DNA of 64,000 nt from Acidimicrobiales bacterium (GTDB lineage: Bacteria > Actinomycetota > Acidimicrobiia > Acidimicrobiales > Aldehydirespiratoraceae), in contig JAQWMR010000016.1 of assembly GCA_029246685.1 (NCBI GenBank), positions 898,877 to 962,876 of the forward strand, written 5' to 3'. A program made the position numbers and the translations under genes. Shown piece after piece: positions 18,420-25,812 of the stretch. Numbering within the stretch: position 1 is the first letter of the stretch; every line of letters starts with the position of its first letter. The notes below the pieces were generated by a model, which did not search any database, was not told the DNA's origin, and worked only from the letters and a program-made list of their open reading frames with translations.

Positions 18420-19436
18420 GTGAGTGACTCCTTCGACGCCGATGCCCGCGAACGCGAGCTACGCGACGAGGCGGAAAGCTGGGACACCGGCGCGCCGGTG
18501 CCCGCCGAGCCGGGCGACATTCCGGTCATCGACGTGCGCTCGTTTCTGGCCGCACCCGAGGGGCCGGGACGCGCCACCACCACCGCCGCCGCCGTCCGAT
18601 CGGCCTGTGAGGAGGTCGGCTTCTTCCAACTGATCGGCCACGGCGTCGACAAACAGCTCGTGAACGACGCGTTCGCTGCGGCGCGTTCGTTCCACGACCT
18701 CAACGACGCATCCAAGGAAGCCATAGCGATGGACCGCCCTGGCGCGACGTTGCCCGGGGTCGGGTATCTGCGGATCGGAGAACGACTGCTCCCCCGACGG
18801 TCGGTCGGCAACCTGAACGAGGCGTTCCTTATCAAGGGCGAGGCAGGAGTCGGGTTCGAGGACAACGCCTGGCCCGACCCCGCGGCGGTACCGGGTTTCC
18901 GCCAGGCGATCGAGGCCTACGCCATTGCGATCAGCGGGCTCGCTCAGCGCCTTGTTCCGCTCTACGCCCTTGCCCTGGAGCTTCCATCCACGTTCTTCGA
19001 CGGTGCGTTCGTCGACCCCTTCTGGCGCCTGCGACTGACTCGATACCCCGGCGTCCGAACCACGCGACCCGCCGGCGCGTTCGGCATCGCGCCACACGTT
19101 GACACCACATTCTTCACCTTGTTGCGCCAGGACGGCCCGGGGCTCACGATCTACAGCACCGCTCGGGATGCGTGGATGACCGCCCCGGTGATCGAAGAGG
19201 CGTTCGTCGTCAACACCGGCGAACTGCTGAGGCAGTGGTCGAACGACCGGTTCCTCAGCGTGCGCCACTTCGCCGACAACCCGTCGACCGAGCCGCGCCA
19301 TTCGTTGCCGTTCTTCTTCAACGCCAACGCCGACCACGTGATGCATCCGGTCCCGACCTGCGTCAGTGCGGCCAACCCCGCTCGCTACGCGCCGGTGAGT
19401 TACCGCCAGAGCCAGGCCTCGGCGCAGGGCGAGTAG
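18420..19436 (+). CDS. Isopenicillin-N-synthase-like 2OG/Fe(II) oxygenase
   Basis: 338 aa from GTG 18420. The N-terminal DIOX_N region is present (IPVIDVRSFL, EVGFFQLIGHGVD). The double-stranded beta-helix carries the iron triad: H and D in APHVDTTFFTLL, H in SVRHFADN, and the RxS 2-oxoglutarate motif RHSLPFFFN. The substrate is unknown. Actinobacterial relatives hydroxylate small molecules or alkaloid-like compounds. It lies 6 nt upstream of a flavin amine oxidase in the same direction, so the pair may oxidise one substrate successively. Confidence 0.85.
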   Translation: MSDSFDADARERELRDEAESWDTGAPVPAEPGDIPVIDVRSFLAAPEGPGRATTTAAAVRSACEEVGFFQLIGHGVDKQLVNDAFAAARSFHDLNDASKEAIAMDRPGATLPGVGYLRIGERLLPRRSVGNLNEAFLIKGEAGVGFEDNAWPDPAAVPGFRQAIEAYAIAISGLAQRLVPLYALALELPSTFFDGAFVDPFWRLRLTRYPGVRTTRPAGAFGIAPHVDTTFFTLLRQDGPGLTIYSTARDAWMTAPVIEEAFVVNTGELLRQWSNDRFLSVRHFADNPSTEPRHSLPFFFNANADHVMHPVPTCVSAANPARYAPVSYRQSQASAQGE

Positions 19437-19442
19437 GAAGCG

Positions 19443-20609
19443 ATGGACGCGGACCTCATCGTCGTCGGCCTCGGGGCCATGGGTGCGGCGACGGCGTACC
19501 AGGCGGCGCGGCGGGGACTCTCCGTCATCGGTTTCGACCGCTACGCGCCGCCTCACGACCAGGGATCGAGTCACGCCGAGTCGCGCATCACTCGTCTGTC
19601 GGTCGGCGAAGGCCCCGAGTACGTGGCGCCGGTCGCCCGCAGCCACGAGATCTGGCGGGATCTGGAGGCCGCGACCGGCGTCGAACTTCTCCACCAGTGC
19701 GGCAGCCTGATCGTGTCGCCGTCGAGCGGGAGCGGAACGGACGGACGCTGGACCGACTTCGTGACCGCGACCGAGGCCGTCGCCGGGCCGGCCGGGGTGC
19801 CGTTCCACCGCCTTTCGACCGCCGAGATCCAATCCCGGTTTCCCGTTCTGCTGCCGCGAGAAGGAGAGGTCTTCGGGCTCGAACCGAGCGGGGGCGTGGT
19901 GATGGTCGAGCGCGCCGTCTCCGTGCAGCTCGAACTTGCCCGGGAGCTCGGCGCAGTCACGCACACGTTCGAGCCCGTGATCGATGTCGAGCCGGACGAC
20001 ACCGGCGTGACGGTGCGAACCGCAACGCGTTCGGTACGAGCTCCCCGCGTGGTGGTCACGATGGGCCCCTGGCTCGACTTCGCTCCGCTTGAGGATGAGC
20101 GGGTGCTCTCGGTCACGCGTCAGGTGGTGTTCTGGTTCGAGCTCGACGATCTCGAACCCTTCACCACGGATAATCTTCCGACCGCAATCTGGGCCGGGGA
20201 CCGTATCGAGGACTACCTCGGTGTCTTCCCGATCGCGCCGGGCACCAGACCCGCTCTCAAGGTCCTGGGGGAGCAGTTCTCGGAGACGACCGCTGCCGAC
20301 ACCGTCGACCGCTCTGTATCCCCAGAGGAGATCGCCGACTTCCACGAGCGGCTCGTCGCACCGCGGCTTCGCGGCGTGACCGACCGCTGCCATCACGCGA
20401 CGGTGTGCCTCTACACAACGACCCCCACCGAGGACTTTCTGATCGATACCGATCCACGATCCGACCGGATCGCGATCGTCAGCCCGTGCAGCGGGCACGG
20501 GTTCAAGCACAGCGCCGCGATCGGCGAAGCGCTCGCCCAGGGGGCCGCGGGCGAAGAGCCGACCGTCGACCTGTCGCCGTTTCGGCGCGACCGATTCTCG
20601 ACGGCGTGA
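19443..20609 (+). CDS. Monomeric sarcosine oxidase/N-methyltryptophan oxidase-like
   Basis: 388 aa, ATG six bases after the oxygenase stop. It is an FAD-dependent amine oxidase of the DAO family: dinucleotide-binding VVGLGAMGAATAYQAARRG at the start, then FDRY and the SSHAESRITR motif of monomeric sarcosine oxidases, and a C-terminal SPCSGHGFKHSAAIGE that includes the cysteine used for covalent flavin attachment in MSOX/SolA. It would demethylate or oxidise a secondary amine, releasing aldehyde and hydrogen peroxide. The exact amine is not predictable. Confidence 0.88.
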   Translation: MDADLIVVGLGAMGAATAYQAARRGLSVIGFDRYAPPHDQGSSHAESRITRLSVGEGPEYVAPVARSHEIWRDLEAATGVELLHQCGSLIVSPSSGSGTDGRWTDFVTATEAVAGPAGVPFHRLSTAEIQSRFPVLLPREGEVFGLEPSGGVVMVERAVSVQLELARELGAVTHTFEPVIDVEPDDTGVTVRTATRSVRAPRVVVTMGPWLDFAPLEDERVLSVTRQVVFWFELDDLEPFTTDNLPTAIWAGDRIEDYLGVFPIAPGTRPALKVLGEQFSETTAADTVDRSVSPEEIADFHERLVAPRLRGVTDRCHHATVCLYTTTPTEDFLIDTDPRSDRIAIVSPCSGHGFKHSAAIGEALAQGAAGEEPTVDLSPFRRDRFSTA

Positions 20610-20636
20610 CGAACTCGGCGTCCTAGAGTCACTCGG

Positions 20637-21224
20637 ATGTCCTTCGCCCGAGTGTGCGTCTTCTGCGCATCGTCACCCGGATCAGATCCGGCCATCACCG
20701 ACGCCACCGTCGAGCTCGGGCGCGAGCTTGTCTCCCGCGACATCGAGCTCGTCTACGGCGGTGGCGCGGTCGGGCTGATGGGGCTGATCGCCGACACCGT
20801 TCTCGACCGCGGCGGATCGGTGACGGGAGTGATCCCGAAGAATCTCTTCACACGCGAGGTCGGTCACCGGGCGTTGACGCGTCTCGAAGAGGTCGACTCG
20901 ATGCACGTGCGCAAAGCACGCATGTACGAACTGGCCGATGCTTTCATCGCGCTGCCAGGCGGCTACGGCACGCTCGAGGAACTGGCCGAGACCCTCACGT
21001 GGAACCAGATCGGGCTGCTCACCAAGCCGGTCGGCGTCCTCGACGTCGGCGGGTTCTGGCAACCGCTTCTGGCCCTCTTCGATTCGATGGTGGACAAGAC
21101 CATCCTCAAGCCGGCGAACCGCGAGGTCCTCCTCGCGGATAAGTCGCCTGCCGGTCTCCTTGACGCACTCCAGGCGCAGGACCTCACCTACGTCCCCAAA
21201 TGGATCGGCGAAGACTCCGTCTGA
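20637..21224 (+). CDS. LOG family protein (TIGR00730)
   Basis: 195 aa. It shows the VCVFCASSPG opening, VYGGGAVGLMG, the catalytic arginine region LTRLEEVDSMHVRKARM, and the signature PGGYGTLEEL. These proteins are phosphoribohydrolases that cut nucleoside 5'-monophosphates, including cytokinin nucleotides; older labels call them lysine decarboxylases in error. The stop codon lies directly before a 41-bp palindrome that could end transcription. Confidence 0.9.
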   Translation: MSFARVCVFCASSPGSDPAITDATVELGRELVSRDIELVYGGGAVGLMGLIADTVLDRGGSVTGVIPKNLFTREVGHRALTRLEEVDSMHVRKARMYELADAFIALPGGYGTLEELAETLTWNQIGLLTKPVGVLDVGGFWQPLLALFDSMVDKTILKPANREVLLADKSPAGLLDALQAQDLTYVPKWIGEDSV

Positions 21225-21265
21225 CCCCCGCTACAACTGGTGTCTGACACCAGTTGTAGCGGGGG
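21225..21265. repeat. 41-bp perfect palindrome with GTCTGAC core
   Basis: Two 20-nt arms pair perfectly around a single central T (21245). The centre reads GTGTCTGACAC and the outer ends are CCCCC/GGGGG. It begins right after the LOG stop codon, 74 nt before the carotenoid oxygenase. No T-run follows. It shares its GTCTGAC core with two other palindromes at 27.0 and 28.1 kb. Confidence 0.9.
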
Positions 21266-21338
21266 TGAATCTTGCTGGGGATGGGAATCGTCCTTGCGGG
21301 GGATGTCGGGGAGTGCGCCGAAGGGCCAGACTGGCGCC

Positions 21339-22670
21339 ATGACGACGGTTGACTTCTTCCAGGACAACTACGCACCGGTGCGCGAGGAGCTCACGTCGCT
21401 CGATCTCGACGTCACCGGAACCATCCCCACGGAGTTGGACGGGCGACTGCTCCGGATCGGCCCGAACCCGGTCGTCGACCCCGAACCCACCGATCACTGG
21501 TTCACCGACAGCGGCATGGCCCACGGCCTCCGGCTTCGTGACGGCACGGCAGAGTGGTACCGGAACCGCTACATCAACGGCGACCGTGTGGCCGACGCGC
21601 TCGGACGGCCTCGCATGCCGGGCGATCGCCACATGGATGGCGACGGCGGCGCCAACACGAACATCATCGGCCATGCCGGGAAGACCTACGCCCTGGTCGA
21701 GGGTTTCAACTGGCCCGTGGAGTTGACCGACGAGCTCGAGTCGATCGCGCCCTCCACCTTCGACGGCACGCTCAACGGCTCGTTCACTGCCCACCCCAAG
21801 CGCCACCCCGGCACGGGTGAGCTCCACGCCGTGAACTACTTCTTCGGCTGGGAGGACCACGTCCGCTATATCGTCGTCGGAGCCGACGGCCGGATCCGGC
21901 GCGAGGTCGACGTCCCCACTGATCACAGCCCGATGATCCACGACTGCTCGATCACCGAGTCGGCCGTTCTGATCCTCGACTTCCCCGTCCACTTCGACCT
22001 GGACGCCGCGATGGAAGGCTCGAGCCTGCCGTACCGATGGCAGCCCGATGAGGTGTGCCGGATCGGCGTGCTGCCGTTCGATGCCCCCGGCGACGCTGTC
22101 CAGTGGTGCGAACTCGACCCGTGTTTCGCGTTCCACCCGCTGAACTCGTTCGACATGGCCGACGGCCGCATCCAGCTGGACATCGCCCGCCACGGCAGCA
22201 TGTTCAACACGGTCACCAATGGCCCCGCCGAGGGCCCGCCGCAGCTGTATCGCTGGATCCTCGACCCGGCGAAGGGCACGGTCACCGAGGAGCAGCTCGA
22301 CGACCGAAACCAGGAGTTCCCCCGAATCGACGAGCGGATGATCGGCAAGGAAGCCCGCTACGGCTACACCGTCGGTTTCGTGGGCGAAGAGGGCCCCGCC
22401 TTCAAGCGCGATCTCGAAACGAACGACGTCGAGTTGCACGATTTCGGCCCGGGTCGCTCCAGCCAGGAGATGGTGTTCGTGCCGCGCTCGCCCGATGCGG
22501 CGGAGGACGACGGCTGGTGCCTGAGCTACGTCCACGACGCCAACACCGACACCGCCGACGTGGTGATCCTCAACGCGCAGGACTTCAGCGGTGAGCCGCA
22601 GGCGACCGTCCACCTGCCCCAGCGAGTGCCCTACGGCTTCCACGGAAACTGGGTCGCTACCGAGAGCTAG
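21339..22670 (+). CDS. Carotenoid oxygenase family protein
   Basis: 443 aa from ATG 21339. It has the seven-bladed-propeller carotenoid/apocarotenoid/stilbene oxygenase pattern: LDGRLLRIGPNPV near the start, HWFTDSGMAHGLRL, and four histidines that would bind the iron, in TAHPKRHP, MIHDCSITE, FAFHPLNSF and YGFHGNW. A long GPAEGPPQLYRWILD segment gives the usual late region. It cleaves double bonds in carotenoids or aryl alkenes such as lignin-derived stilbenes. A second member lies at 49.4 kb; the two are clearly different in sequence. Confidence 0.9.
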   Translation: MTTVDFFQDNYAPVREELTSLDLDVTGTIPTELDGRLLRIGPNPVVDPEPTDHWFTDSGMAHGLRLRDGTAEWYRNRYINGDRVADALGRPRMPGDRHMDGDGGANTNIIGHAGKTYALVEGFNWPVELTDELESIAPSTFDGTLNGSFTAHPKRHPGTGELHAVNYFFGWEDHVRYIVVGADGRIRREVDVPTDHSPMIHDCSITESAVLILDFPVHFDLDAAMEGSSLPYRWQPDEVCRIGVLPFDAPGDAVQWCELDPCFAFHPLNSFDMADGRIQLDIARHGSMFNTVTNGPAEGPPQLYRWILDPAKGTVTEEQLDDRNQEFPRIDERMIGKEARYGYTVGFVGEEGPAFKRDLETNDVELHDFGPGRSSQEMVFVPRSPDAAEDDGWCLSYVHDANTDTADVVILNAQDFSGEPQATVHLPQRVPYGFHGNWVATES

Positions 22671-22685
22671 GTCTACGGTTACGCC

Positions 22686-23708
22686 ATGCGTGACCAGCCA
22701 TATCGCGTCATCCAGTGGTTCACCGGCGACATCGCCTGCCACCAGATCCGCCTCATCGCCGACCACCCGAACCTCGAACTCGTCGGCGCGTTCGTCTGGC
22801 ACGACGAGAAGGTGGGGCGCGACGCGGGCGAGATCGCCGGCATCGACCCGCTCGGCGTGATCGCCACCAACGACATCGACGAGATCCTCGCGGTCGATGC
22901 CGACGTCGTCCTCTACAACCCGCCCCGCGAGCGCTACGACGAGGTCGTCAAGATCCTCGCCAGCGGGAAGTCGGTCATCTCGATCATGGGCGCCTGGAAC
23001 CCGAAGCGCTACGAGGTGTGGCCCGAGCTGAAGGCGGCGATGGAAGCGGGCGGATCCTCGCTGCACGGCACCGGCCTCAACCCGGGGCTGTCCTACGAAC
23101 TCGCGATCCTCGGCTCGTCGGTCTGCCACGAGGTGGAATCGATCGAGGTGAAGACGTGCGAGCGCCAGTCCACGATGAGTCCGGTCTTCATCGAGAAGTT
23201 CGGCTTCGGCCGAACGGAGGAGGACCTCCGAGCGGGTGAGGACGGCGCCGCCGAGATCTTCGAGAACCTGCTCCAGATCACGAATCTCATCTGCGAGGAG
23301 GTCGGCCTGCCCCACGACGATGCCAAGATCTCCTTCGAGTACGAGCCGGCAACGAAGCGGTACGACGAGAAGTTCCTCATCGAGGAAGGGACGATGGCCG
23401 GCCTGGTGATCAAGGCGCAGAGCCTCTACCAGGGCGTTCCGAAGGCGACGGTGGAAGTGCGGTTCCTGATCGGAACCGGCTGGGTCAGTGAGGAGTTCCT
23501 CGCCGCCGCGCCGTCCACCGGCTGGATCGAAGTGAAGATCAACGGCACCCCGCAGCATCGGTTCTTTCACGAGATGCTCGAGGCCGAGAAGATCGTGCGG
23601 ACGCGCTCCACCGGCACGAAAGCCATCAACGCAATACCGCTGGTTGTCGAGGCCGACCCTGGCCTCGTCCTGCCGACGATGACCCGCATGCCGAGCCTCT
23701 TCGCCTGA
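22686..23708 (+). CDS. DapB-like NAD(P)-binding dehydrogenase
   Basis: 340 aa, ATG 15 nt after the carotenoid oxygenase. The N-terminus (YRVIQWFTGDIACHQIRLIADHPNLELVG) and VVLYNPP belong to the dihydrodipicolinate-reductase-like family that includes 2,4-diaminopentanoate dehydrogenase. The GTGLNPGLSYELA loop matches the substrate-side motif. In actinobacteria such genes sit beside carotenoid oxygenases and lipid-degradation genes, but the substrate is unproven. The glycine-rich loop is non-standard (WFTGDIA), so cofactor preference is unclear. Confidence 0.78.
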   Translation: MRDQPYRVIQWFTGDIACHQIRLIADHPNLELVGAFVWHDEKVGRDAGEIAGIDPLGVIATNDIDEILAVDADVVLYNPPRERYDEVVKILASGKSVISIMGAWNPKRYEVWPELKAAMEAGGSSLHGTGLNPGLSYELAILGSSVCHEVESIEVKTCERQSTMSPVFIEKFGFGRTEEDLRAGEDGAAEIFENLLQITNLICEEVGLPHDDAKISFEYEPATKRYDEKFLIEEGTMAGLVIKAQSLYQGVPKATVEVRFLIGTGWVSEEFLAAAPSTGWIEVKINGTPQHRFFHEMLEAEKIVRTRSTGTKAINAIPLVVEADPGLVLPTMTRMPSLFA

Positions 23709-23724
23709 CAACGGGACCTTCGCC

Positions 23725-23958
23725 GTTCCCGTCACGACCGAGTCCACCGCTTCCAGCGCCCCGTCGTCTCGAACCACGGTCCACGGTGGCGCGAACCGGG
23801 CGATCTACGAGGCCGATCCCGTCAGCGAGATTCTCGACGCCGGCATGATCGCCCACGTCGGGGTGCAGACCCCCGACGGCCCGCTCGTGCTGCCGATGGC
23901 CTACGGGCGAGATGACGACACCTTGTACCTCCACGGTGCGGCGGCGAACCACCTGCTC
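23725..23958 (+). pseudogene. PPOX-family flavoprotein, 5' fragment
   Basis: Open frame without an ATG, GTG or TTG start, giving GANRAIYEADPVSEILDAG, then HVGVQTPDGPLVLPMAYGRD and LYLHGAAANHLL. This is the N-terminal half of the pyridoxamine-5'-phosphate-oxidase-like FMN proteins. It ends abruptly at NHLL, where relatives continue with LRxxxxG and the second half. That second half is found 1.4 kb further on at 25344-25811, so the gene has been split by an insertion. Its own start has also been lost or is non-canonical. Confidence 0.8.
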
Positions 23959-23965
23959 GGCAATC

Positions 23966-24190
23966 GTGTGGGGGGTGTTGTCGCTCGGGGATGAGTCCAC
24001 GAAACAGACCGACCTGATGAGAGACCAGACCGAGCTGGTCGAGCAGCAGAACACGATCCTTGCTTGCTACTCTGAGCAAGAAGTTGACTTCGAAGTCCTA
24101 ACGAATGCCTTATTCGGTTTCGCGCTCGACCTCAGCGTGCCCGAACTGAACAACCTTCGCAAGAGATTCCGGGAGTGCAGGGGTGAGTGA
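23966..24190 (+). pseudogene. Truncated first copy of coiled-coil membrane gene
   Basis: In frame from the insert's left edge it reads VWGVLSLGDESTKQTDLMRDQ, followed by TELVEQQNTI and a 45-residue C-terminal domain ending in NNLRKRFREC. The first part is a paralogue of the next gene (GVLIMADESAQQTDLLEEQ), with identity visible at the DNA level around GAGTCC and CAGACCGACCT. Its own N-terminal cytoplasmic part and start are missing, apparently removed at the insertion junction. Its stop overlaps the next start by 8 nt. Confidence 0.5.
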
Positions 24191-24458
24191 CGACGTGGGT
24201 GAATCAACCGAGTACCGACCAGGTCGGGGGCATCAGTGGGCACGCACTGTGTCTGCCGTGGTCGCCGCATTCGCCTTGGCGCTGGGTGTGCTCATCATGG
24301 CCGACGAGTCCGCCCAGCAGACCGACCTACTGGAAGAGCAGATCCATATTGACCAACTGAATTCGATTCAGATTGATCGACAGTCTTTCGAACTGGAAAG
24401 TCAGACCGAGCAAATGCGACAGCAGACCAACCTGATGGAGCAGCAGCAGATGGGGTGA
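24183..24458 (+). CDS. Small membrane protein with coiled-coil tail
   Basis: 91 aa from GTG 24183. Residues 1-20 are polar; about 21-40 form one transmembrane helix (TVSAVVAAFALALGVLIM). The rest is a Gln/Glu-rich coiled coil with repeated QTDLLEEQ, ESQTEQMRQQTNLMEQQ units. No family recognised. It is the intact member of a tandem pair and lies within the lower-GC insert. A single helix plus a heptad tail suggests a membrane-anchored oligomer or tether, but this is an inference. Confidence 0.5.
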   Translation: MSDDVGESTEYRPGRGHQWARTVSAVVAAFALALGVLIMADESAQQTDLLEEQIHIDQLNSIQIDRQSFELESQTEQMRQQTNLMEQQQMG

Positions 24459-24462
24459 GCTT

Positions 24463-24552
24463 GAAATCTTCGTGATGAACGCCGATGGCACCGGGATCTC
24501 CGCAACCGGCCAGGAAGGCACTCCGTCCGACTGGGGCGGACCCGCCAACTGA
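24463..24552 (+). pseudogene. TolB-like beta-propeller C-terminal scrap
   Basis: The 29-codon frame reads EIFVMNADGTGISATGQEG followed by TPSDWGG and a stop. IFVMNADGTG ... DWG is the strand signature of TolB/PD40 propeller repeats. Only one blade remains and no start is present. It shows that the insert has itself been assembled from remnants. The next 180 nt, to 24730, hold no frame that can be supported. Confidence 0.5.
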
Positions 24553-24730
24553 CCGTGTCGGTGCGCTCACGACATGTTCGCTCGAGGTCGTCGAGGAGCA
24601 TGTCGTCGCTGGTGACCTGCGGGCCGCTCTAGGCGTGCTGCGGCTCCCACCCCGGGAGGCGCTGCTCAGGGTCGCCACTAGGTGCACCGACTGACGTGGG
24701 GGCCACGCGAAGTGTGGGAGCGTCCCGGGT

Positions 24731-25075
24731 ATGGGTGAAATTTTCCATTTCGCGTGCGGCGAGTGCGCCGTTGGCTTTGAGGTCTTTGATGGGATCGGGA
24801 TGTTGGGTCCGGGCGTAACGCTGTGCTCGTGCATGGTTTGCAGAAAGCTCGTGACGCCTGAACATCGGCGAAACGAACGTCTTCTTGCCTGTACAGAGTG
24901 CGGAGCGAGCGTTACACCGACGATCAGGGAAGAAGTCGAAGTGATCGTTATCCCTGACGTTCCTGGACTTGCTGCTCACGAAGACCGAAGGGAGAGCGTT
25001 TCCTCTTCGCTCGCGGGCGAGTGTCCGGGTTGTGGTGGGCCTCTAAAAATTGAGTTTGTTGGCCACTGGGATTGA
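24731..25075 (+). CDS. Cysteine-cluster (zinc-ribbon) protein
   Basis: 114 aa, ATG 24731. Four paired cysteine motifs are visible: CGEC near residue 9, CSCMVC near 34, CTEC near 59, and CPGCGG near 100. Together they could bind two zinc ions, as in rubredoxin-like or nucleic-acid-binding ribbons. No hydrophobic segment. No named family recognised. Codon use is markedly AT-richer than the neighbouring chromosome, in line with transfer. It precedes the SHOCT gene by 27 nt. Confidence 0.55.
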   Translation: MGEIFHFACGECAVGFEVFDGIGMLGPGVTLCSCMVCRKLVTPEHRRNERLLACTECGASVTPTIREEVEVIVIPDVPGLAAHEDRRESVSSSLAGECPGCGGPLKIEFVGHWD

Positions 25076-25102
25076 CGCCTTTGGGCGCGTGAAGGAGCAC
25101 GA

Positions 25103-25306
25103 ATGGGTTTGTTTGACGCTGATCTTGAGCGGCTCGCCAAGTTGGGAGAACCCCGGGCTTCGGGCGTGCTCACGGAACAAGAGTTCGCTCAGCTCAAGGC
25201 TGAGGTTCTTGAAAAGCCTGCCCCAGCAGTTTCGCTAGACACGACATTGACTGCCATGGGCGTTCAGGAAAGAAGAAGACAGCCACGCAGACAGCCACAG
25301 ACCTGA
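25103..25306 (+). CDS. SHOCT-domain small protein
   Basis: 67 aa from ATG 25103, with GAAGGAG placed seven bases upstream as a good ribosome site. LERLAKLGEPRASGVLTEQE continuing EFAQLKAEVL is a SHOCT domain, the short oligomerisation module usually found at the end of longer proteins. Here it is almost the whole protein, followed by a basic tail rich in Arg and Gln. Partner unknown; probably the last gene carried on the insert. Confidence 0.55.
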   Translation: MGLFDADLERLAKLGEPRASGVLTEQEFAQLKAEVLEKPAPAVSLDTTLTAMGVQERRRQPRRQPQT

Positions 25307-25343
25307 CACACCCAGGAACATCCAGACACCTTCATGGCGAATC

Positions 25344-25811
25344 GTGCTGCGTAGTTTCAACAAATCGATCGACCGGAGACCGAGATGGGCCATCTACGCG
25401 ACCGTCACTCATGTGGACGGGCTCGTGATGGCCCGCACCCCCTTCCACAACTCGATGAACTACCGATCCGTCGTCGTGCGGGGTCTCGCCACGAAGATCG
25501 AGGAGAAGGACGCCAAGCTCGCCGCGCTCAGGATCATCACGAACCACGTCGTGGAGAACTGGGACCTCGGTCGTCCGGTGAGCGACGTCGACGAGAAGAA
25601 GACGCTCGTGCTCGAGATGCCGCTTGCCGAGGCATCGGCCAAGGTGCGCGCCGGCGACCCGATCGACGAAGAGGACGACATGGCCGGCCCCTGGTGGGCC
25701 GGCGTGATCCCGGTCGAGACGCGAATCGACCGGCCCTACGCCGCCGCTGACCTCACCGGCACCAACCCAGTCCCCGACGCCTACACCGCCCTCGACGGCA
25801 CGGTTCTCTGA
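25344..25811 (+). pseudogene. PPOX-family flavoprotein, 3' fragment
   Basis: GTG 25344 opens a 155-aa frame whose residues from ATVTHVDGLVMARTPFHNSM onward are the C-terminal half of the PPOX-like flavoproteins (NYRSVVVRG, then ASAKVRAGDPIDEEDD and PWWAGVIP). The beginning LRSF continues the NHLL that ends the 5' fragment at 23958. Once joined, the two pieces would give a protein of about 230 residues. Whether a C-terminal half protein is made from the GTG is uncertain; it lacks the FMN-binding first strands. Confidence 0.75.
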
Positions 25812-25812
25812 G

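Larger units (their letters stand above)
23959..25343. mobile_element. ~1.4 kb foreign insert splitting the PPOX gene
   Basis: Bounded on the left by the PPOX N-terminal half ending NHLL and on the right by its C-terminal half beginning LRSF. The insert is visibly less GC-rich than its surroundings and uses codons such as AAA, ATT, TTT and CTA that neighbours avoid. It carries a truncated and an intact copy of a coiled-coil membrane gene, a TolB-repeat scrap, a cysteine-cluster gene and a SHOCT gene. No transposase or integrase is visible. The 7-bp AATCGTG occurs close to both ends (23962 and 25340). The mechanism is not evident; it may be a cargo left behind by a larger element. Confidence 0.6.

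Noticed and set aside
18459-20510. 683-codon minus-strand frame opposite the 2OG oxygenase and amine oxidase
   Set aside because: Shadow of two genes with clear active-site motifs.
21231-23777. Very long minus-strand open frame (848 codons) opposite the carotenoid oxygenase and DapB-like genes
   Set aside because: It is the antisense shadow of two well-supported plus-strand genes; rich in Val/Arg/Asp with no domain.
24485-24694. 69-codon plus frame inside the insert
   Set aside because: No start signal or homology; overlaps the TolB scrap and looks like GC-rich noise.
23959-25343. Insertion sequence or prophage identity for the insert
   Set aside because: No transposase, integrase or terminal inverted repeats were found; it is left as an insert of unknown mechanism.
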